From: Bacteroidota bacterium
GTDB lineage: Bacteria; Bacteroidota; Bacteroidia; Chitinophagales; Chitinophagaceae
Reading direction: 5' to 3'
DNA: 64,000 bases
Assembly: GCA_013285595.1 (NCBI GenBank)
Contig: JABDHF010000002.1
Coordinates: 22,304-86,303, forward strand
The notes beneath the pieces are model-generated. The model did no database searches. It was not told the DNA's origin and worked only from the letters and a program-made list of their open reading frames with translations. The position numbers and the translations under genes were made by a program. The stretch's first letter is position 1. Every line of letters begins with the position of its first letter. Shown in pieces: positions 54,037 to 62,772 of the stretch.

Positions 54037-54621
54037 CTAAGCTACTGGCAAAAGGTACTTGGTTACGTGCTTAGATAACGTCTTAAACGTTTCCGGTATG
54101 GTATGGTTGCCCACCACACGCTCTAACTTGCCCTGCTCATCGTAGTAGCTGGCTACGGGTTGCGTTTTCTGGTGGTATTCTTTTATGCGTTTGGTGATCA
54201 CTTCTTCCGTATCATCGCTACGGCCAGAGGTTTCGCCCCTGCCTATAAGCCTCTTTATCAGCTCCGGCTCCGGCACTTCCAGCGCCAGCACCAGGTTTAT
54301 TTTAGTGCCTTTAAATTCCAGCAGCTTATCCAGCGCTTCGGCCTGCGGGCGTGTACGCGGAAAACCATCAAATATAAATCCGCGGGCATCGGGCATGTCG
54401 TCTATTTTTCCGCTTATCATGCCTATCACCACTTCATCTGGCACCAGCAAACCCTGGTCCATATATTTTTTAGCCTCTGTTCCCAGTGGGGTGTGCCTCG
54501 TTACTTCATCGCGCAGGAGGTCGCCGGTAGAAATGTGCTGTAGTTTATACGTCTTTACTATATTTTCTGATTGTGTGCCTTTACCACTGCCAGGAGGGCC
54601 GAATAACACTAAATTAAACAT
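54037..54621 (-). CDS. adk: Adenylate kinase
   Basis: 194 residues from ATG 54621 (MFNLVLFGPPGSGKGTQSEN); an upstream in-frame TTG-type start at 54657 would add a non-conserved leader. Walker A GPPGSGKGT at 8-16, GDLLRDEV, FDGFPRTRPQAEALD and LIGRGETSGRSDDTEEVI: the lid is the short form without zinc Cys. It converts AMP and ATP to two ADP in the cytoplasm. Length and lid fit Bacteroidota Adk. Confidence 0.95.
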   Translation of the reverse strand: MFNLVLFGPPGSGKGTQSENIVKTYKLQHISTGDLLRDEVTRHTPLGTEAKKYMDQGLLVPDEVVIGMISGKIDDMPDARGFIFDGFPRTRPQAEALDKLLEFKGTKINLVLALEVPEPELIKRLIGRGETSGRSDDTEEVITKRIKEYHQKTQPVASYYDEQGKLERVVGNHTIPETFKTLSKHVTKYLLPVA

Positions 54622-54749
54622 GTACAAGAAATTGTTGTGCAGCGCAAAAATAACCATACTTGTGAAATAGTAAGAAACTATTTAGTTAACGCACCCATGT
54701 TTGCCTGCCTATAATTGTTATTAACCTGTCAAACAGCTTAATGTAAGCG

Positions 54750-54775
54750 TTTAAATATATACTTCGATATTTAAA
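54750..54775. terminator. AT-rich hairpin downstream of the rluE-like gene
   Basis: TTTAAATAT at 54750-54758 pairs with ATATTTAAA at 54767-54775 around an eight-base loop. Weak as a terminator because it has no G-C pairs; the only structure seen in this gap. Confidence 0.3.
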
Positions 54776-54825
54776 TAGATTTGATAACACCTGGCTCTGC
54801 CAATATTCGTATGCATCGCAGATGC

Positions 54826-55410
54826 CTATTTCTCAAACAACATCTTTTTAATGCCCTCATCCATCAACCGGTGATGTCCCGGTTCTATCTTTTCTATTGT
54901 CACTCCACCAATAGAATATCTTATCAATCGCAAAGTAGGATATCCCACCGCTGCGGTCATCTTTCTTACCTGCCTGTTTTTTCCTTCAGTAAGTGTAAGT
55001 GCTATCCACGATGTCGGAATATTTTTCCGGAAACGTATAGGCGGGTTTCTTTCCGATACAACTGGCGCATCTAAAATTTTCGCTGTTGCTTTTTTAGTGC
55101 GGTATTGTTTACTGTCTACATTTATTAGCACACCTTGCTCCAATTGTTGCAGTGCTTCTTTAGTCAACTCACCTTCCACCTGCACCCAATAAGTTCGCGG
55201 ATGCGCAAATGATGGATCGAGCAATTGATGTGTGAGTAGTTTATCATCAGTGAGCAACAGCAATCCTTCACTATCAAAATCAAGACGGCCTACGGGATAA
55301 ATATTTTTGGGCAGCTGCGGAAAAAAATCGGCTAACGTTTTTTTATCACCCTCTTTCGAAAATTGAGAGAGCACCTGGTAGGGCTTGTGAAAAATATAAT
55401 ACTGCTGCAT
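54826..55410 (-). CDS. 23S rRNA pseudouridine synthase, RluE/RsuA type
   Basis: 194 residues from ATG 55410 (MQQYYIFHKPYQVLSQFSKE); an earlier in-frame start at 55461 overlaps a hairpin and is less likely. YPVGRLDFDSEGLLLLTDD contains the catalytic Asp in the G-R-L-D motif; LTEGKNRQVRKMTAAVGYPT is the RNA-binding K-N-R-Q-x-R-x-M motif. There is no S4 domain, so it is nearest to RluE, which modifies one 23S rRNA uridine. RluB/RluF relatives are the alternative. Confidence 0.85.
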   Translation of the reverse strand: MQQYYIFHKPYQVLSQFSKEGDKKTLADFFPQLPKNIYPVGRLDFDSEGLLLLTDDKLLTHQLLDPSFAHPRTYWVQVEGELTKEALQQLEQGVLINVDSKQYRTKKATAKILDAPVVSERNPPIRFRKNIPTSWIALTLTEGKNRQVRKMTAAVGYPTLRLIRYSIGGVTIEKIEPGHHRLMDEGIKKMLFEK

Positions 55411-55467
55411 AAAAAATCGTGTTGTCTGAAAGCCGCGCCTGTAAAGGGTTGTAGAGGGCACAAAAAA

Positions 55468-55496
55468 AGTCCGGCGAGGTTGTGGGCTGCCGGACT
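55468..55496 (-). terminator. Intrinsic terminator between bat and rluE-like genes
   Basis: AGTCCGGC (55468-55475) pairs with GCCGGACT (55489-55496). On the minus strand seven T follow at once. It would stop transcripts coming from the bat gene before the rluE-like gene; 58 bases from the rluE-like ATG, so attenuation is also possible. Confidence 0.65.
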
Positions 55497-55620
55497 CTAT
55501 AAAGGATGGGTTAGTAAGTACAATCCTTACACAATATTAAAAAGAATTTCTTCCATAAAAAAAATATTTGCAAAAAAATTTCAGAATACTAAAAAGATAT
55601 TGACAGCTTATCCACAAAAA

Positions 55621-55655
55621 CCCCTGAACCCCTAAAGGGGAACCATGCATTAAGC
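55621..55655 (+). repeat. CCCCTAAAGGGG repeat, copy 4
   Basis: CCCCTGAACCCCTAAAGGGG then AACCATGCATTAAGC. With copy 5 (inverted) it brackets a ~120-base gene-free stretch downstream of the bat gene. Confidence 0.7.
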
Positions 55656-55773
55656 ATCGTGCTTGCTCTCTGCTTCAGTTAAAAATTTAGCGATGCTATT
55701 TTTGGTATACTGTAAAAAAAATAGAACTGCTCAATGAAGAAATGAAGATGATGATTTTTAAATCAGCCAAATC

Positions 55774-55803
55774 TTGGTTCCCCTTTAGGGGTCAGGGGTG
55801 AGG
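55774..55803 (-). repeat. CCCCTAAAGGGG repeat, copy 5 (inverted)
   Basis: CTTGGTTCCCCTTTAGGGGT then CAGGGGTGAGG, the inverse of copy 4, 13 bases from the bat stop. Confidence 0.7.
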
Positions 55804-55815
55804 TCCGCACTGGCG

Positions 55816-57561
55816 TTACCAATCCTTCTGCATCTTCACGGGCACTCCTTTTTCTTTCTTCATTTTGTCCTGCAGTTTCCTTTCTTCTTGTTGCAGTGCG
55901 TTCAGCAATTGATCGGCTTGCTGCTGAGAAAGCTTGCTGGGCTGGCCTTGCGGGTGTTGGTCTTCTTTATCTTTCTCACCTTTGTCTTTATCGTCTTTGT
56001 TATCTTTATCCTGCTTGTTCTTGTCCTGGTCTTTATTCTTCTGGTTCTGCTTGTCTTTATCTTTCTGGTCTTTGTTCTGTTTATTTTGCTTGTCCTGTTT
56101 CTTGTCTTTGCTCTGCTGGTCTTGTTTCTTCATCATCTGCTCTGCATACGACAGGTTATACTTAGCATCTACATCCTGTGGATTATTGCGCAGGGTTTGC
56201 TTATACGCATTAGCAGCATCTTCCCATTTTTGCTGAGACATGTAGGTGTTACCTATGTTGTAATCCACAGCAGCCTTCGATGGTTTATCTTTTGCCAGCT
56301 TCTCAGTAGCGGCCAATACTTTTCTCGATGAGTCGTATTGCTTCTGCTGGTACAGCGAATTGCCGAGGTTAAAATATCCCGGTGTGTTATTAGGATCTCT
56401 GGATATCGCCTTGGCATAGTCAGCGGCAGCAGCTTTATAGTCTTGCTGCTCATAAAATTTATTACCCTGCTGCAAATACCTGCTCGTTTGCCCGAAAGCT
56501 GCGTTACTCACCAGTATCATTAACAGTACAAGCACAGCAGCAGGCAATGCCCCTTTAGTATTCTTGACCTTCTTCTTATCAGTACCCGGCAGCAGCCACT
56601 CTATAAGCAACGCCAGGAAGCCGGCAAAAAGGAAATACTGATAGTAGCTGGTAAAGTCGGTAAACACTACCGAGCCAAGGCTCTTTTGTTCCATACCTTC
56701 CAGTTCCCCCTCTATCTTCGTAGCTACATCATCTGTATTTTGCAGCAGGCTATAGGTGCCGTGCCCTGCACCAGCTATCGCCCGCATCTCTTCTTCATTC
56801 AGCTTGCTCACTATCGGGTTACCATTCTCATCCAGCTTTACCGACTTTGTTTCGGGGTCATACAGCGTAGTTCCCTGTGGCGATCCTATGCCTATGGTAT
56901 GAACGATCACTCCTGCATCTGCCGCTTCGCGCGTCTTTTGTATAGCGGTCTCGTCATGGTCTTCGCCATCAGATATAATGATGAGCGATTTAAACTTGCG
57001 TTCGTTCTTGGTATACGATTGCATCGCCATATCTATTGCATCGCCTATCACGGTGCCCTGGGTAGGTACCATATCCGGCGTTACGGTTTGCAGCAGCATT
57101 TTTACTGCGCTGTAATCTATAGTCAGGGGTACTTGCAAATACGCCTTGCCTGCAAATACCACCAGCGCCACCCGGTCGTTGTGCATTTTATCGGTCAGGC
57201 TCATGATGAATTGCTTGGCGCGCGTCAGCCTGTCGGGCGATATATCTTTTGCCAGCATGCTCTTGCTCACGTCGAGCGCCACCACTACGTCTATACCCTT
57301 CCGCTGCACCTTCTCGCTCTTATCGCCCATCCTCAGGTTTGCCCAGCCAATAATAATAGCAGACAAAGCAAACGTCATTAAAATGAACCGCGTGGCATTT
57401 CTGCCGGGTATAAAGCCACGTATCTGCTCGTTTACCAGCGTTTCATCGCCTAGCTTTTGCAGCTTCCGTTTTCTCCAGTATACTACGCTTATAAATAACA
57501 CCACCAGCAATGGCACTACGCCAAGCGCATACAAATGGTTTATGTGCTGAAATTGAAACAT
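55816..57561 (-). CDS. BatB-BatC fusion: von Willebrand A plus TPR protein
   Basis: 581 residues. TM helices near 8-26 and 58-76, then a VWA domain (~90-290) with the metal-site motif VALDVSKSMLA. After a further membrane segment near 308, a second hydrophobic stretch (PAAVLVLLMILVSNAAFGQ, ~350) looks like the former signal peptide of a separate protein; it is followed by TPR units (YLQQGNKFYEQQDYKAAAAD, YFNLGNSLYQQKQYDSS) and a Lys/Asp/Gln-rich tail. BatB and BatC are adjacent genes of the Bacteroidota aerotolerance operon, here joined in one frame. No MoxR or BatA gene is in the window. Function: envelope stress or oxygen tolerance, exact role unknown. Confidence 0.85.
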   Translation of the reverse strand: MFQFQHINHLYALGVVPLLVVLFISVVYWRKRKLQKLGDETLVNEQIRGFIPGRNATRFILMTFALSAIIIGWANLRMGDKSEKVQRKGIDVVVALDVSKSMLAKDISPDRLTRAKQFIMSLTDKMHNDRVALVVFAGKAYLQVPLTIDYSAVKMLLQTVTPDMVPTQGTVIGDAIDMAMQSYTKNERKFKSLIIISDGEDHDETAIQKTREAADAGVIVHTIGIGSPQGTTLYDPETKSVKLDENGNPIVSKLNEEEMRAIAGAGHGTYSLLQNTDDVATKIEGELEGMEQKSLGSVVFTDFTSYYQYFLFAGFLALLIEWLLPGTDKKKVKNTKGALPAAVLVLLMILVSNAAFGQTSRYLQQGNKFYEQQDYKAAAADYAKAISRDPNNTPGYFNLGNSLYQQKQYDSSRKVLAATEKLAKDKPSKAAVDYNIGNTYMSQQKWEDAANAYKQTLRNNPQDVDAKYNLSYAEQMMKKQDQQSKDKKQDKQNKQNKDQKDKDKQNQKNKDQDKNKQDKDNKDDKDKGEKDKEDQHPQGQPSKLSQQQADQLLNALQQEERKLQDKMKKEKGVPVKMQKDW

Positions 57562-57670
57562 AATTGATGCGCAAATTTAATCGGCTATGGCAGTAATACA
57601 ATAATAAAGGAATGTGATTTTGAATTTCTTTAACACATTGCATCTATGAAAATTGCAGAATGGAACGCTT

Positions 57671-58768
57671 TTATGACTTTACGTCGTCCTCTTTTACCTG
57701 CAGGGCAGGCTTTTTTTCGGTTTCTTCCACCCCTATCAGCAGCGCCCAGGCTTCCAGGCCTTCTACCCGCTCACATACAAGCTTTATGATGCCGGTAATA
57801 GGTATAAACAGGAACATTCCGGGAATACCCCATACAAACTCACCCACTATCACCGCTATAATGGTAATAAACGGGTTCATCTTTACCCTGCCGCCTACAA
57901 TGCGCGGGAATAATATATTAGAATCGAGCAGGTGTACTATAAATAGCCCTATACCTACTTCCAGCGCCATAGGTCCGGAACTGTTGGCAAACGTGACCAG
58001 CATACCTATAACTATAGAGGTATAAATGCCCAGGTAAGGAATAATATTGAGCACAGCGGCCATCACGCCCAGCAGCAGCGCATACTTTATGCCCATGATC
58101 AGGAACATGGAGCAGTTAACAATACTTATCAGCACCATCTCTATCACCAGGCCCACCACGTAGGAGTTGATCATGCTCTTAGTCTCCATGATCACTTCCT
58201 TTACCTTGTCCTGATGGCCTTTCTTAAACAGTTGCAGCACAAACTGCATCAGCATTTTGCGGTGATATAAAATGAAGAAAGTAAAGATCAGAACAAATAC
58301 CGTGAGCAGTAAAATACCGGTAACAGATACAAAAAGGTTACTTACTGACTGCGCCGCAGACCCCATAAAACCGTTTATAGACTTATTGATATAGGCGGTC
58401 TGCTGCGAGTTGTTGACATGGAACTTATAAGCAAACCAGTGCTGCAGATCGCCAAACATCTCCTGGAACCTTTTCTTCAGCAACGGAAAATCATCGGAGA
58501 AGCCAATGATCTGTATGGCAAGGAAATAAACGAACCCCAGCATAGCCGAAATAAATAGCATCACCGATAACATAGCTGACCCTGTGCGGCCAAGGCGCAG
58601 CTTGTTTTCAAAAAACTTATTGAGTGGGTACAGCAATATGGCTATCAGCAACCCAAACACCAGAGGGATGAATATATTACTAGCCTCTCGCAGTATTAAA
58701 TACAGCAATACCACTGCCAGTAATATAAGCGCTACTCTTGCATAAAAGGGGAACTTGACTTTATCCAT
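57671..58768 (-). CDS. AI-2E family transporter (PerM-like)
   Basis: 365 residues with 7-8 hydrophobic segments: a double helix hairpin at the start (ARVALILLAVVLLYLILREA, IFIPLVFGLLIAILLYPL), a soluble middle, and the conserved C-terminal block VMAAVLNIIPYLGIYTSIVI, then GMLVTFANS and GIPGMFLFIPITGIIKL. The family contains transporters for autoinducer-2, ions or other solutes; the substrate here is unknown. Stands alone between the bat gene and rnhB. Confidence 0.88.
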   Translation of the reverse strand: MDKVKFPFYARVALILLAVVLLYLILREASNIFIPLVFGLLIAILLYPLNKFFENKLRLGRTGSAMLSVMLFISAMLGFVYFLAIQIIGFSDDFPLLKKRFQEMFGDLQHWFAYKFHVNNSQQTAYINKSINGFMGSAAQSVSNLFVSVTGILLLTVFVLIFTFFILYHRKMLMQFVLQLFKKGHQDKVKEVIMETKSMINSYVVGLVIEMVLISIVNCSMFLIMGIKYALLLGVMAAVLNIIPYLGIYTSIVIGMLVTFANSSGPMALEVGIGLFIVHLLDSNILFPRIVGGRVKMNPFITIIAVIVGEFVWGIPGMFLFIPITGIIKLVCERVEGLEAWALLIGVEETEKKPALQVKEDDVKS

Positions 58769-58921
58769 GATATATTTTATAACCTATTTATATCAAACCT
58801 AATAGAATTATGCCACAGCGCAAAACTATGGGGATGTTATTTGCCGGTGCATAAATATTTCTGGTGCAATAGCCTGTAGTTATAGCCTTTTTCTTTTACT
58901 TTGTTTAAAAGAAAGGTGCCG

Positions 58922-59545
58922 GTGCTGAAACGTTTTTTTAAGAAGGGGCTAATAGAAGCAGGTTGCGATGAGGCAGGTAGGGGTTGCCTGGCAGGCCCGG
59001 TCTTCGCGGCATCTGTTATCCTGCCCGAAGGTTTCCGCCATACACTGCTCAACGACAGCAAGCAGGTGACTGAAGAAGACCGCAACAAACTAAGACCTAT
59101 AATAGAGCGCAAAGCCATAGCATGGGCCGTAGCAATGGTAGACCATGAGGAAATAGACCGCATCAATATACTCAAAGCTTCCTTCAAGGCTATGCACCTG
59201 GCCATAGACCAGCTAGCTACCCGGCCTGACCTGTTGCTTATAGACGGGCATATGTTCTCTCCTTACTTCGGTATAGTGCACCAGTGCGTAATACAGGGCG
59301 ATGCCATATACACTGCCATAGCTGCAGCAAGCATACTGGCAAAAACCCACCGCGACGAATACATGCTGCGCATGCACGAAGAATATCCCCACTACGGCTG
59401 GAACGATAATAAAGGTTATGGCACAGCCCATCACCGCAGGCAGATCAATGAGCATGGCATATCACCGTACCATCGCAAAACTTTTGGTATCTGCAATGAA
59501 TTCGCAGCAAAAGAACAATTAGCCGCCAGTGATGTACCAGCTTAA
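58922..59545 (+). CDS. rnhB: Ribonuclease HII
   Basis: About 207 residues from GTG 58922 (reads VLKRFFKKGLIEAGCDEAGR); in-frame TTG 58901 and GTG 58916 are also possible and no ATG is available. Catalytic acids: D-E in CDEAGRGCLAGPV, Asp in LLIDGHMF, and the later Asp in AKTHRDEYM. It removes RNA and single ribonucleotides from DNA-RNA hybrids. Full family length, no neighbour that suggests an operon. Confidence 0.93.
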   Translation: MLKRFFKKGLIEAGCDEAGRGCLAGPVFAASVILPEGFRHTLLNDSKQVTEEDRNKLRPIIERKAIAWAVAMVDHEEIDRINILKASFKAMHLAIDQLATRPDLLLIDGHMFSPYFGIVHQCVIQGDAIYTAIAAASILAKTHRDEYMLRMHEEYPHYGWNDNKGYGTAHHRRQINEHGISPYHRKTFGICNEFAAKEQLAASDVPA

Positions 59546-59572
59546 TAAGATATGAGAAGCAGGCCTAGCCTA

Positions 59573-59647
59573 TTAATCTTCAGAAGAGCGCCCTTTGATA
59601 ACACCTATGATCACGATAATTACAACTAACCCAACAAAAAACAGCAT
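59573..59647 (-). CDS. Possible 24-residue membrane microprotein
   Basis: Reads MLFFVGLVVIIVIIGVIKGR then SSED-stop: one hydrophobic helix with a basic-acidic cytoplasmic end. Codons are plausible and there is no competing gene on this stretch, but length alone makes it doubtful. Confidence 0.3.
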   Translation of the reverse strand: MLFFVGLVVIIVIIGVIKGRSSED

Positions 59648-59737
59648 ACGATCGGTTTTGAAATAACAAGATACTTATTTTTTATTAGCCTCCTAATTTT
59701 GCGGAAACTACCGATCATATAATCCGTAAATTTGGTA

Positions 59738-60565
59738 ATGCCGCCAGTTGCAAAAACTATCATCAAAAAAGTAACCGCCACCAGTGCCATAGATGCCGAA
59801 GACCTGCTGGCCGCAGAAGAGCCGCTGGAAATAAAGCTGGCGTATGGCCCAGCCAATAAAAGGACGCAAAAAAGCATCTCCGTGACCATGCGCACCCCTG
59901 GCAACGACGGGGAACTGGCAACCGGCTTTCTATATACCGAAGGTATCATTACCTCCGCTGCCGATATAGTTTCATTTGAATACACCGGCACCAATAACGA
60001 AAATGTAGTGCGCCTGTCGCTAAACGATAGTGTAATGCCTGATACCGGCAAGTTGGAGCGGCACTTTTATACCACTTCCAGTTGTGGCGTGTGCGGTAAA
60101 GCATCTATAGAAGCCGTGCGGATAGCCTGCAATATCCCGGACAGGCCAGATAGCCTGCGGCTTCCTGCATCCCTTATTTACCTGTTGCCCGATATGCTCC
60201 GCAAACAGCAGGAAGTCTTTGAAAATACTGGTGGCCTCCATGCCTGCGCATTATTTGATACCAATGGCGCCTTACTGCTATCGCGGGAAGATGTGGGCAG
60301 GCATAATGCGCTGGACAAACTGATAGGCGCTGCGCTTATAGAAGATATACTGCCATTAGATAAACATATTCTACTCCTCAGCGGCCGTGCCAGCTTTGAG
60401 CTGATACAAAAGGCGGTGATGGCGGGGATAAAGATAGTGGCTGCAGTAGGTGCTCCATCGAGCCTGGCAGCGGAGATGGCGGAGGAATGGGGCATGACGC
60501 TGATAGGCTTTCTGCGGGGCGAACGGTTCAATATTTACTCCGGTGCCGAAAGAATATTAGTTTAG
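59738..60565 (+). CDS. fdhD: Formate dehydrogenase accessory sulfurtransferase FdhD
   Basis: 275 residues from ATG 59738 (an in-frame TTG is six bases upstream). SCGVCGKASIEAV holds the C-x-x-C sulfur carrier; SREDVGRHNALDKLIGAAL and LLLSGRASFELIQKAVMAGI are the conserved FdhD blocks. It transfers sulfur from a desulfurase to the molybdenum/tungsten cofactor of formate dehydrogenase or a related enzyme. No molybdoenzyme gene is in the window. The next gene begins four bases after its stop, so they are one unit. Confidence 0.92.
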   Translation: MPPVAKTIIKKVTATSAIDAEDLLAAEEPLEIKLAYGPANKRTQKSISVTMRTPGNDGELATGFLYTEGIITSAADIVSFEYTGTNNENVVRLSLNDSVMPDTGKLERHFYTTSSCGVCGKASIEAVRIACNIPDRPDSLRLPASLIYLLPDMLRKQQEVFENTGGLHACALFDTNGALLLSREDVGRHNALDKLIGAALIEDILPLDKHILLLSGRASFELIQKAVMAGIKIVAAVGAPSSLAAEMAEEWGMTLIGFLRGERFNIYSGAERILV

Positions 60566-60569
60566 CAGC

Positions 60570-60941
60570 ATGAAGATCAGGATAAAGGGCAACTCTATCC
60601 GTATACGGCTCACCCGCACCGAGATAGATAATTTTGGCAGCCACGGCTACCTTGAAGAGCATACCGAATTTAGCAACGGGTCATTTATCTATGCCCTCCA
60701 AAGCAGGGACGGTATCGACAATCTGTCGGCAACACTTGCGGATGGCAAGGTAACGGTGATAGTACCCTCTACCATTACCAAAGAATGGACGACCACAGAA
60801 ACCGTAGGCTACCAGCACAATATGGACATTAGCGACGGCAAACAACTATTCCTGCTGATAGAAAAAGACTTCAAGTGCATAGACGCTCCCGCTCACGAAG
60901 ACCAGTCTGATAATTTTGAGCACCCCACTAACGTTTGCTAA
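60570..60941 (+). CDS. Small conserved protein coupled to fdhD (DUF7009-like)
   Basis: 123 residues. Starts MKIRIKGNSIRIRLTRTEID, a pattern I associate with a small Bacteroidota family found beside molybdenum-cofactor genes. Beta-rich, soluble, with a His/Asp-containing C-terminal tail. Starts four bases after fdhD, so a helper role in cofactor insertion is likely but unproven. Confidence 0.6.
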   Translation: MKIRIKGNSIRIRLTRTEIDNFGSHGYLEEHTEFSNGSFIYALQSRDGIDNLSATLADGKVTVIVPSTITKEWTTTETVGYQHNMDISDGKQLFLLIEKDFKCIDAPAHEDQSDNFEHPTNVC

Positions 60942-60985
60942 TTAATTATATATCATTATTTATTATTTTAAAATAAAAGCCGCTA

Positions 60986-61238
60986 CTGGCTTGCATTTAA
61001 GGGCTGTTTTCGGGGAGGACTACGGTATATTTTCTTGCCTTGACTTTGCCCTGATCTGCTAACAGACTTTGTACCTTTTTATTTGTGTCGGCAAGGAAAA
61101 CATTGGGGAGGAAGAGCCTATTTATCATATAGCATTATTTACTGCCCGAAAAATGGAAGCCTTTCCAGGCTTGGCTTTTAGGGCGTTTTTCGGGGAGGAG
61201 GAGGGTATATTTTCTTGCCCTGGTTTTGCTATAATTTG
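60986..61238 (+). repeat. Pair of ~73-bp imperfect direct repeats, 180 bp apart
   Basis: Copies at 60986-61058 and 61165-61238 share CGGGGAGGA and GGTATATTTTCTTGCC at exactly 180-base spacing. One frame reads RAVFGEDYGIFSCLDFALIC in the first and RAFFGEEEGIFSCPGFAIIC in the second, so peptide similarity is as strong as DNA similarity. This fills the gap between the fdhD unit and the kinase genes. Function unknown. Confidence 0.6.
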
Positions 61239-61267
61239 TCGGTTTATCATTATTCAGTTTTGGTTTT

Positions 61268-61468
61268 ATGAACATTGCTTTTACTAATGATCATGTGATG
61301 TTGAGGTTGAGGCATAGGAATACTAACCCGCTCAACAGCAGTTTTGAAGAGTATAAAACAAAGGTAGAAGGTATTAATGCGAGTGGAAAATATGTTACGG
61401 CTCTTAAGTTTGAAAATAAAGAAGTGGTAACGTTCCTTATATATACCTACGCCCTATTTCGCCAATAA
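61268..61468 (+). CDS. Hypothetical 66-residue protein
   Basis: MNIAFTNDHVMLRLRHRNTN to the stop, starting 30 bases after the second 73-bp repeat. No family recognised. The last 15 bases overlap the convergent kinase gene. Codon use is plausible but the evidence for a real gene is weak. Confidence 0.3.
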   Translation: MNIAFTNDHVMLRLRHRNTNPLNSSFEEYKTKVEGINASGKYVTALKFENKEVVTFLIYTYALFRQ

Positions 61469-62761
61469 CCGGCTATCCACCTTCTCTTTTACCGGAAGCG
61501 ATATGATAAACGTAGTACCCTCGCCCACGGTGCTGGTGGCGTTAATGGAGCCGCCATGCTGCTCTACTATTTTTTTGCAGATAGAGAGGCCTATGCCTGT
61601 GCCTTCAAATTTGTCGTAACTGTTCAGCCGCTTGAAGAGTGTAAAGATGTCATCGGCATATTTCTGTTCAAAGCCTATGCCGTTGTCCTTTACATAGATG
61701 TTGTAATAATCATCCTGGTACAATTCATTCCTGATGCCGGGCATATGCATGCCCTTTATTTTCTCGGCATAGATCTCTATTTCGGGCGCATTGTCATCTT
61801 TAGAAAACTTAAGAGAATTGATCACCAGGTTTTGAAACAACTGCCTGAACTGGCTGGGGACGATCTTCAATACCGGCAACTGGCCAATATTTACCACGGC
61901 ATTCTTCTGCTGTATTGATATCTCCAGGTCTGATAAAATACCTTCCAGCAGCGTTTGCAGGTCTGTCTCCTCATAAGCATCAGAGTTGGCAGACGAGCGG
62001 GAAAAGCTCAGTATGTTCTTAATAAGCACACGCATGCGTTCAGAAGCCTTCATTATCCTTTCCACAAAATCATTACCTTCTTCCTTTAGTATTGTTCCAT
62101 ACCTGGCGGATAGCTGGTCGCTGAAAATAATGATCTTGCGCAGCGGTTCCTGGAGGTCGTGCGAGGCTACGTAGGCAAACCGTTCCAGCTCTTCATTGGT
62201 AGCTTTAAGCCGGTTGATATTCTCCATCAGCTGCTTATTCAGCGAGGTTATTTTGGCTTCAGAATTGATGCGCTCTTTAATTTCCCGTTCCAGCTGCCGG
62301 TTGGCGGCAGCCATCCGCTGTTCCTGCGCCAGCAGCTGGTGATTTTTCCGGTACAGCTCTACAAACACTGCTACCTTTGCCCGCAGCAATTCAGGGTTTA
62401 TGGGCTTGTAGATATAATCCACGCCGCCCATCTGGTAGCCTTTAAACACACTCTCATCGCCATAGTCGTTGGCGGTAATAAATATGATAGGGATATGCTT
62501 CAGCTTATCCCTATCATAAATCATTGTTGCGGTATCAAACCCGTTAAGATCGGGCATCTGCACATCCATCAGGATGAGTGTAAAATCATCTTCTTTCAAA
62601 AGGGTTCTCAGCGCCGCCCTGCCCGAATTCGCCTTCCTGATGGTATAGCCATCCTGCTCCAGTATGGTTTCGATAGAGAAAAGGTTGTCTTCCCGGTCGT
62701 CTACTACCAGTATTTTTATATCGGGCCTTGCGGGTAAAATAATTTCTGTTGCGTCCGCCAT
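61454..62761 (-). CDS. Response regulator-histidine kinase hybrid
   Basis: 435 residues: receiver domain 15-130 (VVDDREDN, phosphoacceptor in LILMDVQMPDLNG, Lys in YIYKPINP), a coiled coil (~140-195), HisKA box with the phosphorylated His in YVASHDLQEPLRKI, and HATPase boxes FQNLVINSLKF, KDNGIGFEQK, GTGIGLSICKKI. No membrane segment, so it is cytoplasmic. It lies 11 bases after the upstream multi-receiver gene, so it probably takes phosphate from it in a phosphorelay. Two-component output is unknown; no DNA-binding regulator is in the window. Confidence 0.9.
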   Translation of the reverse strand: MADATEIILPARPDIKILVVDDREDNLFSIETILEQDGYTIRKANSGRAALRTLLKEDDFTLILMDVQMPDLNGFDTATMIYDRDKLKHIPIIFITANDYGDESVFKGYQMGGVDYIYKPINPELLRAKVAVFVELYRKNHQLLAQEQRMAAANRQLEREIKERINSEAKITSLNKQLMENINRLKATNEELERFAYVASHDLQEPLRKIIIFSDQLSARYGTILKEEGNDFVERIMKASERMRVLIKNILSFSRSSANSDAYEETDLQTLLEGILSDLEISIQQKNAVVNIGQLPVLKIVPSQFRQLFQNLVINSLKFSKDDNAPEIEIYAEKIKGMHMPGIRNELYQDDYYNIYVKDNGIGFEQKYADDIFTLFKRLNSYDKFEGTGIGLSICKKIVEQHGGSINATSTVGEGTTFIISLPVKEKVDSRLLAK

Positions 62762-62772
62762 TCTCTACAATA

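Noticed and set aside
56686-57381. 231-residue plus-strand frame inside the bat gene
   Set aside because: Antisense to the VWA domain; His/Tyr/Arg-rich shadow composition.
61069-61287. 72-residue plus-strand frame spanning the second 73-bp repeat
   Set aside because: Overlaps the repeats and the next small frame; kept only as an observation on the repeats.
62159-62737. 192-residue plus-strand frame inside the kinase gene
   Set aside because: Antisense to conserved receiver and coiled-coil sequence.
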